Assembly: GCA_029961045.1 (NCBI GenBank)
Contig: JASBVN010000018.1
Coordinates: 1 to 64,000, forward strand
DNA length: 64,000 bases
Origin: Alicyclobacillaceae bacterium
GTDB lineage: Bacteria; Bacillota; Bacilli; Kyrpidiales; Kyrpidiaceae
Reading direction: 5' to 3'
Every line of letters starts with the position of its first letter. Position 1 is the stretch's first letter. Under the pieces are notes generated by a model. It did not search any database and was not told where the DNA came from. It saw only the letters and a program-made list of their open reading frames with translations. A program made the translations under genes and the position numbers. Shown here piece by piece: positions 45,969 through 56,297 of this stretch.

Positions 45969-45998
45969 GATATCACAAGACAACAACCTAGTCAACGG
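45969..45998 (-). promoter_or_regulatory. sigma-A promoter upstream of rpoBC
   Basis: Reverse strand TTGACT, 17-bp spacer AGGTTGTTGTCTTGTGA, TATCTT; ~200 nt upstream of rpoB. Confidence 0.55.
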
Positions 45999-46587
45999 TG
46001 GAACAATACACGCGAAACCCCGCTCCCCGCGCCACATCTTCAACCGCCGAGAACCGGCGCTCCAATTCCCGTTTGAAACTGTCCGCCCCTTGCTTCTTTT
46101 GCACGACAGCCCAGAACTGCCCCCCCGGCCGCAGGTGACGAGCGGCCTCTTCCACCAACCGGTACACGACCTTTTTCCCGGCTCGGACCGGCGGATTCGT
46201 CAGGATCCGGTCGAACATCCTCCCCTCCAGGCATTCGAACCCGTCGCTGAGCAACACTTCGACGCGGTGGAGGCGAAGGCGCCGCGCGTTCTCCTTGGCC
46301 AGCTCCACCGCTCGCTCGTTGACGTCGGTCATGACCACCCGCAGGCGGGGGCGGAGCAGCGCTGCCGCAATGCCGATCGGGCCGTATCCGCACCCCAGGT
46401 CGAGCACATCCCCCTCTTCGGGGAGGTCCATCGCCTCGATCAGCAAGCGCGTCCCGTAATCGAGCCGGTTTCGGGAAAACACTCCGGCGTCGGTCATCAA
46501 CGACACGTCGAGCCCCCGGACCCGCATGGCGATGGCGCGCCTCGCCGAAACCGCCTTCGGCCGGGAAGAAAAGTAATGATCCGCCAC
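45988..46587 (-). CDS. class I SAM-dependent (RsmC-like) methyltransferase
   Basis: DVLDLGCGYGPIGIAAALL, RILTNPPVRAGKKVVY; between rplL and rpoB. Confidence 0.88.
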   Translation of the reverse strand: MADHYFSSRPKAVSARRAIAMRVRGLDVSLMTDAGVFSRNRLDYGTRLLIEAMDLPEEGDVLDLGCGYGPIGIAAALLRPRLRVVMTDVNERAVELAKENARRLRLHRVEVLLSDGFECLEGRMFDRILTNPPVRAGKKVVYRLVEEAARHLRPGGQFWAVVQKKQGADSFKRELERRFSAVEDVARGAGFRVYCSTVD

Positions 46588-46610
46588 TCCCGTCACCCCC
46601 GGAGATCGTG

Positions 46611-46652
46611 AAAAAACGGTCCTGCCCGGCAGCATTCGGCTCCGGGCAGGAC
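46611..46652 (-). terminator. terminator between rplL and the methyltransferase gene
   Basis: Reverse strand GTCCTGCCCGG...CCGGGCAGGACCGTTTTTT. Confidence 0.85.
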
Positions 46653-46669
46653 GAATCGGCACCGGGACA

Positions 46670-47041
46670 TCACTTGATTTCGACGGTCGCCCCGGCTTCT
46701 TCCAGTTTGGCCTTGATCGACTCGGCCTCTTCTTTGGAGACCTTTTCCTTCACCGGTTTCGGCGCCCCATCCACCAGGTCCTTCGCCTCTTTGAGACCAA
46801 GCCCGGTGATTTCGCGCACCACTTTGATCACGTTGATCTTCGACGCGCCGGCCGCCGCCAAAATCACGTCGAATTCGGTCTGTTCAGCCGCCGTTTCGGC
46901 CGGACCGGCTCCCGCTCCGGCGACTACCGCCACCGGCGCCGCCGCCGTTACTCCGAACTCCTCTTCAATCGCCTTGACCAAATCGTTCAATTCCAGCACA
47001 GACATGCCTTTGATGGCCTCAATAATTTGTTCCTTGGTCAC
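46670..47041 (-). CDS. rplL: 50S ribosomal protein L7/L12
   Basis: [39 protein letters not shown]. Confidence 0.98.
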   Translation of the reverse strand: MTKEQIIEAIKGMSVLELNDLVKAIEEEFGVTAAAPVAVVAGAGAGPAETAAEQTEFDVILAAAGASKINVIKVVREITGLGLKEAKDLVDGAPKPVKEKVSKEEAESIKAKLEEAGATVEIK

Positions 47042-47068
47042 GCCGTATCCCTCCCAAAATCAAGATGG

Positions 47069-47584
47069 TCACGCTTCGGCCGGCGACGCGCCTTCGCCCT
47101 GTTCCTTCCGTTCGGCCACCTGTTTGACGGCATAGGCAAAATTCCGCATCGGCGCCTGGAGCACGCTGAGCAACATCGACAAGAGCCCTTCTCGAGACGG
47201 CAACTGCGCCAAGGCGTCCACACCGGCGGCGTCCACCGGCTTTCCTTCGATCAAACCGCCCTTGATCTCGAGGGCTTTGTGGTCCTTTGCAAACTCGGTC
47301 AAAATCTTGGCAGGGGCGACGACATCGCCAAAACCGAAAGCGATCGCCGTCGGCCCGACGAGATGTTGATCCAGGGCTTCCAGCCGGGCCGCCTGGGTCG
47401 CCCGGCGGGTCAGCGTGTTTTTGACAACCTTGAACTCGACTCCCGCCTCGCGGAGACGCTTCCGGAGTTCCGTCATTTCCGCCACGTTGAGCCCCCGGTA
47501 ATCGGTGATGATCGCCGCCTTGGCTTCGCGGAATTTCGCCGTCAATTCCTCAACCGCCCGCACCTTTTCTTCCCGAACAGCCAT
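47069..47584 (-). CDS. rplJ: 50S ribosomal protein L10
   Basis: [51 protein letters not shown]. Confidence 0.98.
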   Translation of the reverse strand: MAVREEKVRAVEELTAKFREAKAAIITDYRGLNVAEMTELRKRLREAGVEFKVVKNTLTRRATQAARLEALDQHLVGPTAIAFGFGDVVAPAKILTEFAKDHKALEIKGGLIEGKPVDAAGVDALAQLPSREGLLSMLLSVLQAPMRNFAYAVKQVAERKEQGEGASPAEA

Positions 47585-47611
47585 CTCTACACCTCCCCCT
47601 CCACCCGAAAC

Positions 47612-47790
47612 CACGAAAAAAGCCTCCGCAGACGGAGGCGACGACGGCAAACGCGGGCCCGGGACGCTTGGAACATTCCGGTCCTTTGGTTTGCATTTCG
47701 CGCCTCGGCAGGATGATTAAGCGTCCTGCGGACGCCCCTGCTGTCTACGGCGTGGTTCCGATGCAGTTTTGACCGGCACAACCGGCACAC
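47612..47790 (-). promoter_or_regulatory. ribosomal protein L10 autoregulatory leader
   Basis: rplA-rplJ intergenic region with extended GC-rich helices ending in terminator-like GCCTCCGtcTGCGGAGGCTTTTTTCG (47616-47639). Confidence 0.65.
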
Positions 47791-47808
47791 ACCCCGACGC
47801 GCCACCCC

Positions 47809-48510
47809 TCACCGGGCTGCTGCGATCTGCAGCGGATTGACCCGAATGCCGGGCCCCATCGTCGAGGTCACCGTGACATTGCGGATGTATTGTCCCTTTG
47901 CGCTCGCCGGCTTCGACTTCTGAACGGCGTCCATCAGGGCGTGAAAGTTCTCCACCAGCTTTTCGGTATCAAAGGATACTTTGCCGATGGGAGCATGTAT
48001 ATTCCCGGCCTTATCGACGCGGTATTCGATCTTACCCGCTTTGATCTCTTTCACCGCGCGTTCCACATCAAAGGTCACGGTGCCGGTTTTGGGATTGGGC
48101 ATCAGGCCCTTGGGTCCCAAGATCCGTCCAAGGCGGCCCACCGCCCCCATCATATCCGGCGTCGCGACCGCCACATCGAACTCCAGCCACCCTTTCTGGA
48201 TGCGTTCAATCAGTTCTTCGTCCCCGACGACATCGGCGCCCGCGGCCTCGGCCTCCTTCGCCTTTTCCCCTTTGGCGAACACCAGGACCCGCACCGATTT
48301 ACCGGTGCCGTGCGGCAACACCACCGTGCCCCGGACCTGCTGATCCGCCTTTTTCGGATCGACGCCCAGCCGGACGGCCACTTCCACCGTCTCGTCGAAC
48401 TTAGCCGTGGCGACCTGTTTCACCAGCGCCAAGGCTTCCTCCGGCTCGTACAGCTTGTTCCGGTCGACCAACTTCGCGGCTTCTGCATAACGCTTGCCCA
48501 CACGCGCCAT
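47809..48510 (-). CDS. rplA: 50S ribosomal protein L1
   Basis: [44 protein letters not shown]. Confidence 0.98.
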   Translation of the reverse strand: MARVGKRYAEAAKLVDRNKLYEPEEALALVKQVATAKFDETVEVAVRLGVDPKKADQQVRGTVVLPHGTGKSVRVLVFAKGEKAKEAEAAGADVVGDEELIERIQKGWLEFDVAVATPDMMGAVGRLGRILGPKGLMPNPKTGTVTFDVERAVKEIKAGKIEYRVDKAGNIHAPIGKVSFDTEKLVENFHALMDAVQKSKPASAKGQYIRNVTVTSTMGPGIRVNPLQIAAAR

Positions 48511-48563
48511 TCCGTCATCCTCCTTCGTGGTTCGGCGGTCTCGCGAACCTCCCACGACACACC

Positions 48564-48989
48564 TCAATCCTCAATCACAATTCCCATACTGCGGGCCGTG
48601 CCCTCGATCATGCGCTCGGCCGCCTCCAGGGATGCCGCATTGAGATCCGGCATCTTCAATTCCGCGATTTCGCGGATTTTTGCCCGTTTGACGACCCCGA
48701 CTTTTTTCTTGTTCGGCTCTCCGGAACCCCGCTCAATGCCGGCGGCCTTTTTCAACAAGTCGGAAGCCGGAGGCGTCTTGGTTTCAAACGTGAAGGAACG
48801 GTCTTCGTATACGGTGATCACCACCGGGATGATCATGCCCGCCTGGTCGGCCGTCCGGGCGTTGAACTCTTTACAGAACCCCATGATGTTGACCCCCGCC
48901 TGACCCAACGCCGGCCCCACCGGCGGAGCGGGAGTCGCCTTGCCGGCCGGAATCTGCAACTTCACCACTTTAATGATCTTCTTGGCCAA
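48564..48989 (-). CDS. rplK: 50S ribosomal protein L11
   Basis: [40 protein letters not shown]. Confidence 0.98.
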   Translation of the reverse strand: MAKKIIKVVKLQIPAGKATPAPPVGPALGQAGVNIMGFCKEFNARTADQAGMIIPVVITVYEDRSFTFETKTPPASDLLKKAAGIERGSGEPNKKKVGVVKRAKIREIAELKMPDLNAASLEAAERMIEGTARSMGIVIED

Positions 48990-49030
48990 CGCTTCTCACC
49001 TCCTTCGCCAGCCGTCGGCGGCAACCGCCT

Positions 49031-49573
49031 TCACATCTTCTCCACTTGGGAAAAATCCAACTCCAAAGGGGTTTCTCGCCCGAACATCGACACGAGGACT
49101 TTGACCTTCTGCTTTTCCGGGTACACTTCTTCCACACTGCCTACAAAATCGGCGAAAGGCCCATCGATGACCCGTACCGCGTCCTTGACCCGAAGATCGA
49201 TTTTCTGGCGGGGTTCGTCCATGCCCATCTGTTTGAGAATCGCCCGCACCTCCGTCGGGTGCAGGGGAACCGGCTTCGACCCCGCGCCGGAAGATCCGAC
49301 AAACCCCGTCACTCCGGGAGTGTTGCGAACGACGTACCAGGAATCGTCGGTCATGATCATTTCGACCAAAACGTATCCCGGGAAGACTTTTTTCATGACC
49401 GACCGCTTCTTGCCGTTCTTTACCTCAATCTCTTCTTCGGTCGGAACCAAGACGCGAAAAATCTTGTCGCCCATGTTCATCGACTGGACGCGCTTTTCGA
49501 GGTTGGTCTTGACCTTGTTTTCAAACCCGGAGTAGGTGTGTACGACGTACCACCTTTTTTCCAGTTCCTCCAT
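49031..49573 (-). CDS. nusG: transcription termination/antitermination protein NusG
   Basis: KRWYVVHTYSGFENKVKTNLEKRVQSM...FVGSSGAGSKPVPL, KOW domain at C-terminus. Confidence 0.97.
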   Translation of the reverse strand: MEELEKRWYVVHTYSGFENKVKTNLEKRVQSMNMGDKIFRVLVPTEEEIEVKNGKKRSVMKKVFPGYVLVEMIMTDDSWYVVRNTPGVTGFVGSSGAGSKPVPLHPTEVRAILKQMGMDEPRQKIDLRVKDAVRVIDGPFADFVGSVEEVYPEKQKVKVLVSMFGRETPLELDFSQVEKM

Positions 49574-49618
49574 AGAAACCCGGGGCAAAGCGCCCCAACC
49601 TCCCCTGCGGGTGATGTC

Positions 49619-49840
49619 CTACCTCGTCCCCAAACCGATCGCATTGAGGAACAAGGAGAAAAGAAGATCGAAGAGATAGAGAAGAACGGCCATGACCAAC
49701 ACCGTCGTGATCACGACGATCGTATAACTCACCAATTCCTGGCGGTTGGGCCACCGAACCCGTTTCAGTTCCCCGATCACGTCCCGAAAATATCCGATGA
49801 CGCGAGACGACCCCGTCCGCAAAGCCTGTACGAATCCCAT
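49619..49840 (-). CDS. secE: preprotein translocase subunit SecE
   Basis: FRDVIGELKRVRWPNRQELVSYTIVVITTVLVMAVLLYLFD. Confidence 0.95.
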   Translation of the reverse strand: MGFVQALRTGSSRVIGYFRDVIGELKRVRWPNRQELVSYTIVVITTVLVMAVLLYLFDLLFSLFLNAIGLGTR

Positions 49841-49865
49841 CGTCGACCTCGCAATCCCCAGGCCC

Positions 49866-50015
49866 TCAGCGGGTTTCCCGGTGAAGGGTGTGTTGGTTGC
49901 ACCACCGGCAGTACTTCCTCAATTCCAACCGGTCCGGATTATTCTTTTTGTTCTTGCGCGACACGTAATTGCGCTGCTTGCATTCCGTACACGCGAGAGT
50001 AATATTGACGCGCAA
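49866..50015 (-). CDS. rpmG: 50S ribosomal protein L33
   Basis: [51 protein letters not shown] start. Confidence 0.97.
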   Translation of the reverse strand: MRVNITLACTECKQRNYVSRKNKKNNPDRLELRKYCRWCNQHTLHRETR

Positions 50016-50068
50016 CAAAAAACACCTCCCGGAACATCCATCCCTGTTTCCGTCCGGATACCTCAAAT

Positions 50069-50097
50069 ACTCTATCACAGCAGTATTCCCATGTCAA
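50069..50097 (-). promoter_or_regulatory. sigma-A promoter for rpmG-secE-nusG
   Basis: Reverse strand TTGACA (50092-50097), 17-bp spacer, TAGAGT (50069-50074). Confidence 0.7.
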
Positions 50098-50199
50098 CCA
50101 ACGACAAAAACACCCCGCGCCCGGCCGGGCGCCGCCCCCGGGATCCGGAGGGTTTCGCCGACGGCCGGCCGTCGGGGCATGATCGCGGACCGAATGCAA

Positions 50200-50865
50200 T
50201 CAAGAAGCGCTCGTCCCCACATTTCGCATCTCTAAATAGCGCTCCAGCTTGCGCTTGACCCTCTGCAGAGCGTTGTCAATCGACTTGACGTGCCGTTTTA
50301 GGTCCACCGCAATCTCCTGATACGAACGGCCGTCCAAGTACAACATCAGCACCTTTCGCTCGAGGTCGCTGAGGACTTCCGCCATCTTGACTTCGATATC
50401 GTCGAATTCCTCCTGATTGATGATCAACTCTTCCGGGTCGGCCACACAGGTCCCGCACAACACGTCCAGCAAGGTGCGGTCCGACTCTTCGTCGTAAATG
50501 GGCTTGTCCAAGGAAATATACGAGTTCAGCGGGATGTGTTTCTGACGAGTGGCGGTCTTAATCGCGGTGATGATCTGTCGGGTGATGCACAGCTCGGCAA
50601 AAGCACGGAAGGACACCAGCTTGTCGTTGCGGAAATCGCGGATCGACTTATACAACCCGATCATGCCTTCTTGCACAATGTCTTCCCGGTCAGCACCGAT
50701 GAGAAAATAGGAACGCGCTTTGGCACGCACAAAATTCTTATACCGATGGATCAGATGTTCGAGGGCATCCTCGTCTCCTTCGCGTACCCGGTCGATCAAA
50801 TCCTCATCGGAGAGGGACTGTAACTGAAGGCCTTTTGGAATCGCCGCTTCAGACTGGTAGACCAA
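50200..50865 (-). CDS. sigH: RNA polymerase sporulation sigma factor SigH
   Basis: SLSDEDLIDRVREGDEDALEHLIHRYKNFVRAKARSYFLIGADREDIVQEGMIGLYKSIRDF; TTG start. Confidence 0.96.
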   Translation of the reverse strand: MVYQSEAAIPKGLQLQSLSDEDLIDRVREGDEDALEHLIHRYKNFVRAKARSYFLIGADREDIVQEGMIGLYKSIRDFRNDKLVSFRAFAELCITRQIITAIKTATRQKHIPLNSYISLDKPIYDEESDRTLLDVLCGTCVADPEELIINQEEFDDIEVKMAEVLSDLERKVLMLYLDGRSYQEIAVDLKRHVKSIDNALQRVKRKLERYLEMRNVGTSAS

Positions 50866-50901
50866 TGCGCATCCCTCCGACCAAGGCTGCAAGTAGGTTC
50901 T

Positions 50902-50931
50902 ATTATACCGGAGGGTCTCTATCACGGTCAA
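50902..50931 (-). promoter_or_regulatory. sigma-A-type promoter of sigH, overlapping the rae1 3' end
   Basis: Reverse strand TTGACC (50926-50931), 18-bp spacer, TATAAT (50902-50907). Confidence 0.7.
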
Positions 50932-51451
50932 TGAAAGAAAACGAGTTTCGCCGCCACTTTTCAAATATTTCTGCTATATTTTTTTCCAACCGCTCCTCGA
51001 CGGGTGTCCGGTTTTGGGGAATGTTTTCGACACGGCGGGAAATCTCTTCCCTCACACGCGCGAGTTCCTGGAGAAACTCCCGGGCCGGCACCCGCAGGGC
51101 CCCCCATCCGAAAGCGATCCGCTGCTCCAATTCGTCCGACGTGACCACATAAAGCCGAACGTTCCCCTGCCGGAGCCTTTCCCGAACGGCTCTCTCGATC
51201 CACTCGTCGGCGCTTTCCCGGTCGCGGGTAAAGCGCACTTCGACACCGCGCACCGCGAGCGCCTGTTCTGGAGAGTCGGAGGTTTGTCCGTCGAAAACGA
51301 CGACGACCCGCCTCCCCACATACGCTTGGTACTCCGCCAGCCAGTCCAAGAGGCGGTTTCGAACCTCTTCCAAGTTCGCATCCCGCAATCGAGCCAATTC
51401 CTCCGAGGCGCCGATCACATTATAGGCGTCCACAATCACGTATTCTTCCAT
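50903..51451 (-). CDS. rae1: NYN-domain endoribonuclease Rae1 (YacP)
   Basis: YVIVDAYNVIGASEELARLRDANLEEVRNRLLDWLAEYQ, VVFDG; conserved rlmB-yacP-sigH order. Confidence 0.9.
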   Translation of the reverse strand: MEEYVIVDAYNVIGASEELARLRDANLEEVRNRLLDWLAEYQAYVGRRVVVVFDGQTSDSPEQALAVRGVEVRFTRDRESADEWIERAVRERLRQGNVRLYVVTSDELEQRIAFGWGALRVPAREFLQELARVREEISRRVENIPQNRTPVEERLEKNIAEIFEKWRRNSFSFIDRDRDPPV

Positions 51452-51463
51452 GTGCGCCCCGCC

Positions 51464-52240
51464 CTATCGCGCCGCCCGCGACCGCTGCCGAACCGCTTCA
51501 AACAGCACCACGGCCGCCGCCGCACCGGCGTTGAGCGAGGACACGCGGCCCAGCATAGGAATATGTACCACTTCATCGCACCGCTCCCGGACCAGCCGGC
51601 TCATCCCGGCGCCCTCCCCGCCGACGACCAACACCGTCGGGCCGGTATAGTCCGCTTCAAAATAGGGTTTCGGCGCCCGGCCGTCGGTCCCGACGACCCA
51701 ATAACCGGCTTCCTGAAACTGCGCCACCGTCCGGGCGAGATTGGTCACGCGGGCCACGGGAACGTGCGCCGCCGCCCCCGCCGACGCCCGATTGGCCGCC
51801 TCGGTGACCTGCGCAGCCCGCCGCTTGGGAATGACGACCCCCTGCACCCCGGCCGCCTCCGCCGTTCGCAAAATCGCCCCTAAATTATGGGGATCCTCGA
51901 TGCCGTCCAGAAAAAGAAAAAGCCCCGGCCGGTCGCTCTGCGCGGCCCGGTTCAAGAGGTCGTCCACGTCGGCATAAGCGTAGGGAGCCACGTCGGCCAC
52001 CACGCCCTGGTGGTGGATCCCACCGGTCCATTCATCCAACCTGGCGCGGGGGACGCGCACCACCACCACGCCCCGCTCCCGCGCCCGGGCGAGAATTTCT
52101 CGAATACTGCCCCCTTCCGCCCCTTCCGCGACGAACAATTTGTTGAGAGGCCTGCCGGAGCGAAGCACCTCGAGCACCGGCTGGCGACCGGACACCCGTT
52201 CCCCGGAGCCGCCCTCTGAAGATTTCCGCCGCTGAGTCAC
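51464..52240 (-). CDS. rlmB: 23S rRNA (guanosine(2251)-2'-O)-methyltransferase (SpoU/TrmH)
   Basis: VSGRQPVLEVLRSGRPLNKLFVAEG, LDGIEDPHNLGAILRTAEAAG, SLNAGAAAAVVLFEAVRQR; GTG start overlapping the cysS stop. Confidence 0.95.
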   Translation of the reverse strand: MTQRRKSSEGGSGERVSGRQPVLEVLRSGRPLNKLFVAEGAEGGSIREILARARERGVVVVRVPRARLDEWTGGIHHQGVVADVAPYAYADVDDLLNRAAQSDRPGLFLFLDGIEDPHNLGAILRTAEAAGVQGVVIPKRRAAQVTEAANRASAGAAAHVPVARVTNLARTVAQFQEAGYWVVGTDGRAPKPYFEADYTGPTVLVVGGEGAGMSRLVRERCDEVVHIPMLGRVSSLNAGAAAAVVLFEAVRQRSRAAR

Positions 52241-53697
52241 CGCTGTGCCCCCTTTCGCCGCCACCGGACCCCGTGGGGCGTATCTTCGACGATAATCCCC
52301 ATCTCCAACAATTGCGCGCGAATCCGGTCCGCCGTCTCCCAATCTTTCTGACGCCGGGCAGCCGCCCGGCGGGCGATCAGTTCCTCGATTTCGGGATCGG
52401 TCATTTCCCCCTCCGCCCGATCCGCGACCAACCCCATCCACTGAGCGTGATGCCCGATCCAATCCCTCCAGGCGGCCGCCAACAGCGGATCCCGTTCCCG
52501 AACCGCCTGATTGGCCAAGCGGACCCCCTCAAACAAGGCGCCGAGAGCGTCCGCGGTGTTGAAATCGTCGTCCATGGCGGTCACCCACTTGTCGTGGACG
52601 GCCACGACCTCACCGGGGCCTTCCCAAGCTCCCGCGCCGCCGGCCGCCTCCACGGCGGATTTCCCCCCTTCCTCGGGAACGCCGGAGCGCGGCGCGCCGG
52701 CCGCACCGAGAAAATCGTCCAAATCCCTGAGGCACGCTTCGATGCGTTCCAATCCCCGCTCGGCCTGTTCCAGTTGTTCCACGGAAAAGTTCAACGGATT
52801 GCGGTAATGGGCCGACAGCAGATACAGGCGGATGGCCCGGGGCCGAAATCGGTTCCGCAGTTCCCGGACGGTGACGATGTTGCCCAAGGACTTGGACATT
52901 TTGACGTCGTCGAGCTGGATGTAGCCGTTGTGCAGCCAGTAACGGACGAAAGGCCGGCCCGTGGCACACTCCGATTGGGCGATTTCATTCTCGTGGTGGG
53001 GAAAAATCAAATCCTGGCCCCCGGCGTGGATGTCGATGGTATCCCCTAGATACACGCGACTCATCGCGGAACACTCGATGTGCCAACCGGGGCGGCCCTT
53101 CCCCCACGGACTGTCCCAGGCGATCTCCCCCTCTTTCGCCCCTTTCCAAAGGGCGAAATCGAGGGGGTGGCGCTTCCGCTCATCTACCTCCACCCGAGCG
53201 CCCGCCACCAACGCATCCAAGTCTTGGCCGGACAATTTGCCGTATGCCGGATCGGTCGACGTGTCGAAATAGACGTCCGAACCGACGGTGTAAGCGTACC
53301 CTTTTTTGATCAAGGTGCCGATCATTTCGAGGATCGCGGGAATGTGCTCCGTCACCCGGGGATGGACGTCGGCCCTTTCAATCCCCAGTGCGTCGGCATC
53401 TTCAAAATAGGCTTCAATGTAACGATTCGCCAGGGCGAGCACCGTCGTCTTTTCTTCGGCGGCCCGGCGGATCAATTTGTCGTCCACGTCGGTGAAATTC
53501 TGAACGTACCGCACGCGGTAGCCTCTGTAGCGCAGATAGCGCCGAACCATGTCAAAGACCACGAAGGCCCTTGCGTTTCCGATATGGAAATGATTGTAGA
53601 CGGTGGGCCCACAGGTGTACATCCGCACAAGATCCCGATCGAAGGGTTCAAACACTTCCTTTCGTTTTGTCAGCGTATTGTACACGCGGATCGGCAT
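52237..53697 (-). CDS. cysS: cysteine--tRNA ligase
   Basis: [34 protein letters not shown]. Confidence 0.98.
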   Translation of the reverse strand: MPIRVYNTLTKRKEVFEPFDRDLVRMYTCGPTVYNHFHIGNARAFVVFDMVRRYLRYRGYRVRYVQNFTDVDDKLIRRAAEEKTTVLALANRYIEAYFEDADALGIERADVHPRVTEHIPAILEMIGTLIKKGYAYTVGSDVYFDTSTDPAYGKLSGQDLDALVAGARVEVDERKRHPLDFALWKGAKEGEIAWDSPWGKGRPGWHIECSAMSRVYLGDTIDIHAGGQDLIFPHHENEIAQSECATGRPFVRYWLHNGYIQLDDVKMSKSLGNIVTVRELRNRFRPRAIRLYLLSAHYRNPLNFSVEQLEQAERGLERIEACLRDLDDFLGAAGAPRSGVPEEGGKSAVEAAGGAGAWEGPGEVVAVHDKWVTAMDDDFNTADALGALFEGVRLANQAVRERDPLLAAAWRDWIGHHAQWMGLVADRAEGEMTDPEIEELIARRAAARRQKDWETADRIRAQLLEMGIIVEDTPHGVRWRRKGAQR

Positions 53698-54337
53698 CCA
53701 CGACTTCTCCTTTCAGCCTCATGATCTCGCACCGAAGTTCGTCGATCTGTTGTTGCATCGACCGCAGCAGATCGGCGACGGGATCCGGAAGATTCCCGTG
53801 GTCGAGATCGTCCACTCGCCGACCGTCCTGCACCACCACCCGGCCCGGAATCCCCACCACCGTGGAGTTGGGCGGTACGTCTTTCAACACGACGGAACCG
53901 GCTCCGATTTTACTGTTGTCCCCGACGGTGATCGACCCCAACACCTTGGCCCCCGCCGAGATGAGCACATTGTTCCCGATGGTGGGGTGGCGCTTGCCCT
54001 TCTCCTTGCCGGTACCGCCCAGGGTGACCCCTTGGTAAATGGTGACATTGTCCCCGATCTCCGCCGTTTCTCCGATGACGACCCCGCTGCCGTGGTCGAT
54101 AAACAGCCTCCGGCCGATCCGTGCGCCCGGGTGGATTTCGATGCCCGTCAGAAAACGGGCGAATTGAGACAACATCCGGGCCAGTGTGTACCGCTTTCGG
54201 AGATACAACCAGTGGGCGATTCGGTGGAACCAAATGGCGTGAAGCCCGGAGTAGGTCAAAATCACTTCCAAGGCGCTGCGAGCAGCCGGATCCCTCTCCA
54301 TGACGCAGGCGATATCTTCGCGCAACCGGCGAAACAT
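53648..54337 (-). CDS. cysE: serine O-acetyltransferase
   Basis: [49 protein letters not shown] hexapeptide repeats. Confidence 0.97.
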   Translation of the reverse strand: MFRRLREDIACVMERDPAARSALEVILTYSGLHAIWFHRIAHWLYLRKRYTLARMLSQFARFLTGIEIHPGARIGRRLFIDHGSGVVIGETAEIGDNVTIYQGVTLGGTGKEKGKRHPTIGNNVLISAGAKVLGSITVGDNSKIGAGSVVLKDVPPNSTVVGIPGRVVVQDGRRVDDLDHGNLPDPVADLLRSMQQQIDELRCEIMRLKGEVVDADPRVQYADKTKGSV

Positions 54338-54469
54338 GGTCCGCTCCCCCTTTCCGGTCATTCCGCAACCGGGCGCCGCCCCGGAACCGCGCCCCGGGAA
54401 ATCCCGGCGGCCGCGGCCCATCCGGTTTGGACGCCGGTACTGAATCGTGGATCGACCGTGTATAAACCG

Positions 54470-54725
54470 TGTATAAAAAGAGAACACCGGCTCCTCAGAG
54501 ACGGTGTTCCCGCGGTTCCACTCTGGTTGAAGGGACGCCTCGCCCCTTCCGCTCTCGCCTCCGGTCACGGGGAGGCAGCCGTCGAGCATTACTAGGGGCG
54601 ACGCCTCGTCGCCGCCGTTCCTCTCGCCCCACGGAACGGGCGCATTCCCGGACGCCGTCCCGTAGGCCGTTCTCAGCCACCCCTCGTCTTCCGGGGTCCG
54701 GCCCTCTCTGTCCGGCGATTCGTCC
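54470..54725 (-). promoter_or_regulatory. T-box riboswitch controlling cysE-cysS (probable Cys/TGC specifier)
   Basis: Reverse strand T-box core AGAGTGGAACCGCGGG, then terminator GAACACCGTCTCTGAGGAGCCGGTGTTCTCTTTTTATA; candidate specifier TGC in GGGAATGCGCCC (54642-54644). Confidence 0.9.
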
Positions 54726-54739
54726 GGTACTCCTCCCGT

Positions 54740-56239
54740 TCATCGGGTTTCTCCCTGTGTTTGGATGTCGACTTGGTCGGCCCACCGTTCACCGACCAGA
54801 GACCGCAACCGGTTCAACACCGTCTCCCGCCCCAGAAAGGCCAGGACCTCGGGCAATCCGGGCCCGTGTCCGCGGCGGGTCGCCGCCACCCGGACCGGCA
54901 TGAACAAGGCCCGGCCCTTGAGTCCGGTGGCCTTTTGAACCCGTTTCAGCGCGTTCTGAATTTCACCGGGCGTCCACGCGGGGAGCGTTTCGGCTTCCCG
55001 GTAAAACGCCGTCACCGCGACGGAGGCGGCAGGACTGGAAAGGACCTCTTCTTCTGCCGGCCCCATCTCGCCGGTTCCTTCCACCAGCCACGACGCCAAC
55101 TCGGGCAATTGGGCCGCATACTCCATTTCATCGCGGTAAAGCCGGACCAGAGCCAGCATCCGCTCCCGCCCCTCGGGACCGGAACGGGGATCCGCCAACC
55201 CCGCTTGAACGAGGTGGGGCCAACACAGGTCCAGCAATTCCTCATCCTTTCGGCGGCGCAGGTACTGGGCGTTCATCCACCGCAATTTCTGGGGATCGAA
55301 AACGGCACCGCTCTTTCCCACCCGTTCCAAGGAAAACTGCTCGACCAACTCGGGCAAGGAGAACATCTCCCGCTCGCCCCCCGGCGACCAGCCGAGCAAC
55401 GCCAGATAATTGACCATCGCCTCCGGCACGTATCCCAGCGCTTCATACTGTTCGATGAACTGGGCGACCGATTCGTCCCGCTTGCTCAATTTCTTCCCCG
55501 ACTCGTTCAAAATGAGGGAGACGTGGGCAAAGGCCGGAGGTTCCCATCCCAGGGCCTCGTAAATCAATATCTGGTTCGGGGTGTTGGAAAGGTGTTCTTG
55601 CCCCCGAATGACATGGGAAATCCTCATCAGGCCGTCGTCGACGACGACGGCGAAATTGTACGTGGGCATTCCGTCCGATTTCAAAATGACAAAATCGCCG
55701 ATCCCGTCGCTCTCGAAGCTCACATCGCCGTGCACCAAGTCCCGGAACCGCAAGGTGCGCCCCTCCGGGACCCGAAAGCGGACGGTATAAGGGCGGCCTT
55801 CGGCATCGAGCCGATCCCAATCCCGGCGCGTCAGGTGCCGGCATTTTCCCGAATACCGGGGCATTTCGCCCCGAACCCGCATCTGCTCCCGCTCGGCCTC
55901 GAGTTCCTCGGGACTACAGTAACACCTGTAGGCCCAACCCGTTTCCAAAAGTCGGGCCGCATGCTCTCGATAAACCGGCAACCGGTCGGTAGAACGGTAC
56001 GGGCCGCAGGGGCCGCCCACGTCGGGGCCTTCGTCCCAATCCAAACCCAGCCACCGCAAGGACCGGATCATCTTTTCTTCCGCCCGTTCTACCTGCCGGG
56101 CGCGATCGGTATCCTCAAAGCGGAGAATAAAGGTTCCGCCGCAGTGGCGTGCATACAGCCAATTGAACAGCGCCGTCCTCGCCCCGCCGATATGCAGGTG
56201 TCCGGTCGGACTGGGGGCGTACCGAACTCGCACACTCAC
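54740..56239 (-). CDS. gltX: glutamate--tRNA ligase
   Basis: VRVRYAPSPTGHLHIGGARTALFNWLYARHCGG, KKLSKRDES; GTG start. Confidence 0.98.
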   Translation of the reverse strand: MSVRVRYAPSPTGHLHIGGARTALFNWLYARHCGGTFILRFEDTDRARQVERAEEKMIRSLRWLGLDWDEGPDVGGPCGPYRSTDRLPVYREHAARLLETGWAYRCYCSPEELEAEREQMRVRGEMPRYSGKCRHLTRRDWDRLDAEGRPYTVRFRVPEGRTLRFRDLVHGDVSFESDGIGDFVILKSDGMPTYNFAVVVDDGLMRISHVIRGQEHLSNTPNQILIYEALGWEPPAFAHVSLILNESGKKLSKRDESVAQFIEQYEALGYVPEAMVNYLALLGWSPGGEREMFSLPELVEQFSLERVGKSGAVFDPQKLRWMNAQYLRRRKDEELLDLCWPHLVQAGLADPRSGPEGRERMLALVRLYRDEMEYAAQLPELASWLVEGTGEMGPAEEEVLSSPAASVAVTAFYREAETLPAWTPGEIQNALKRVQKATGLKGRALFMPVRVAATRRGHGPGLPEVLAFLGRETVLNRLRSLVGERWADQVDIQTQGETR

Positions 56240-56297
56240 CTTCGCCTGCTCCTTCCCGCCGGCCCGCCTTCCGGACCGGCAACCTGTCAGCATTATA

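Noticed and set aside
50110-50180. GC-rich inverted repeat after sigH as a terminator
   Set aside because: Stem ccgacggccggccgtcgg has no U-tract on the relevant strand; not supportable as an intrinsic terminator.
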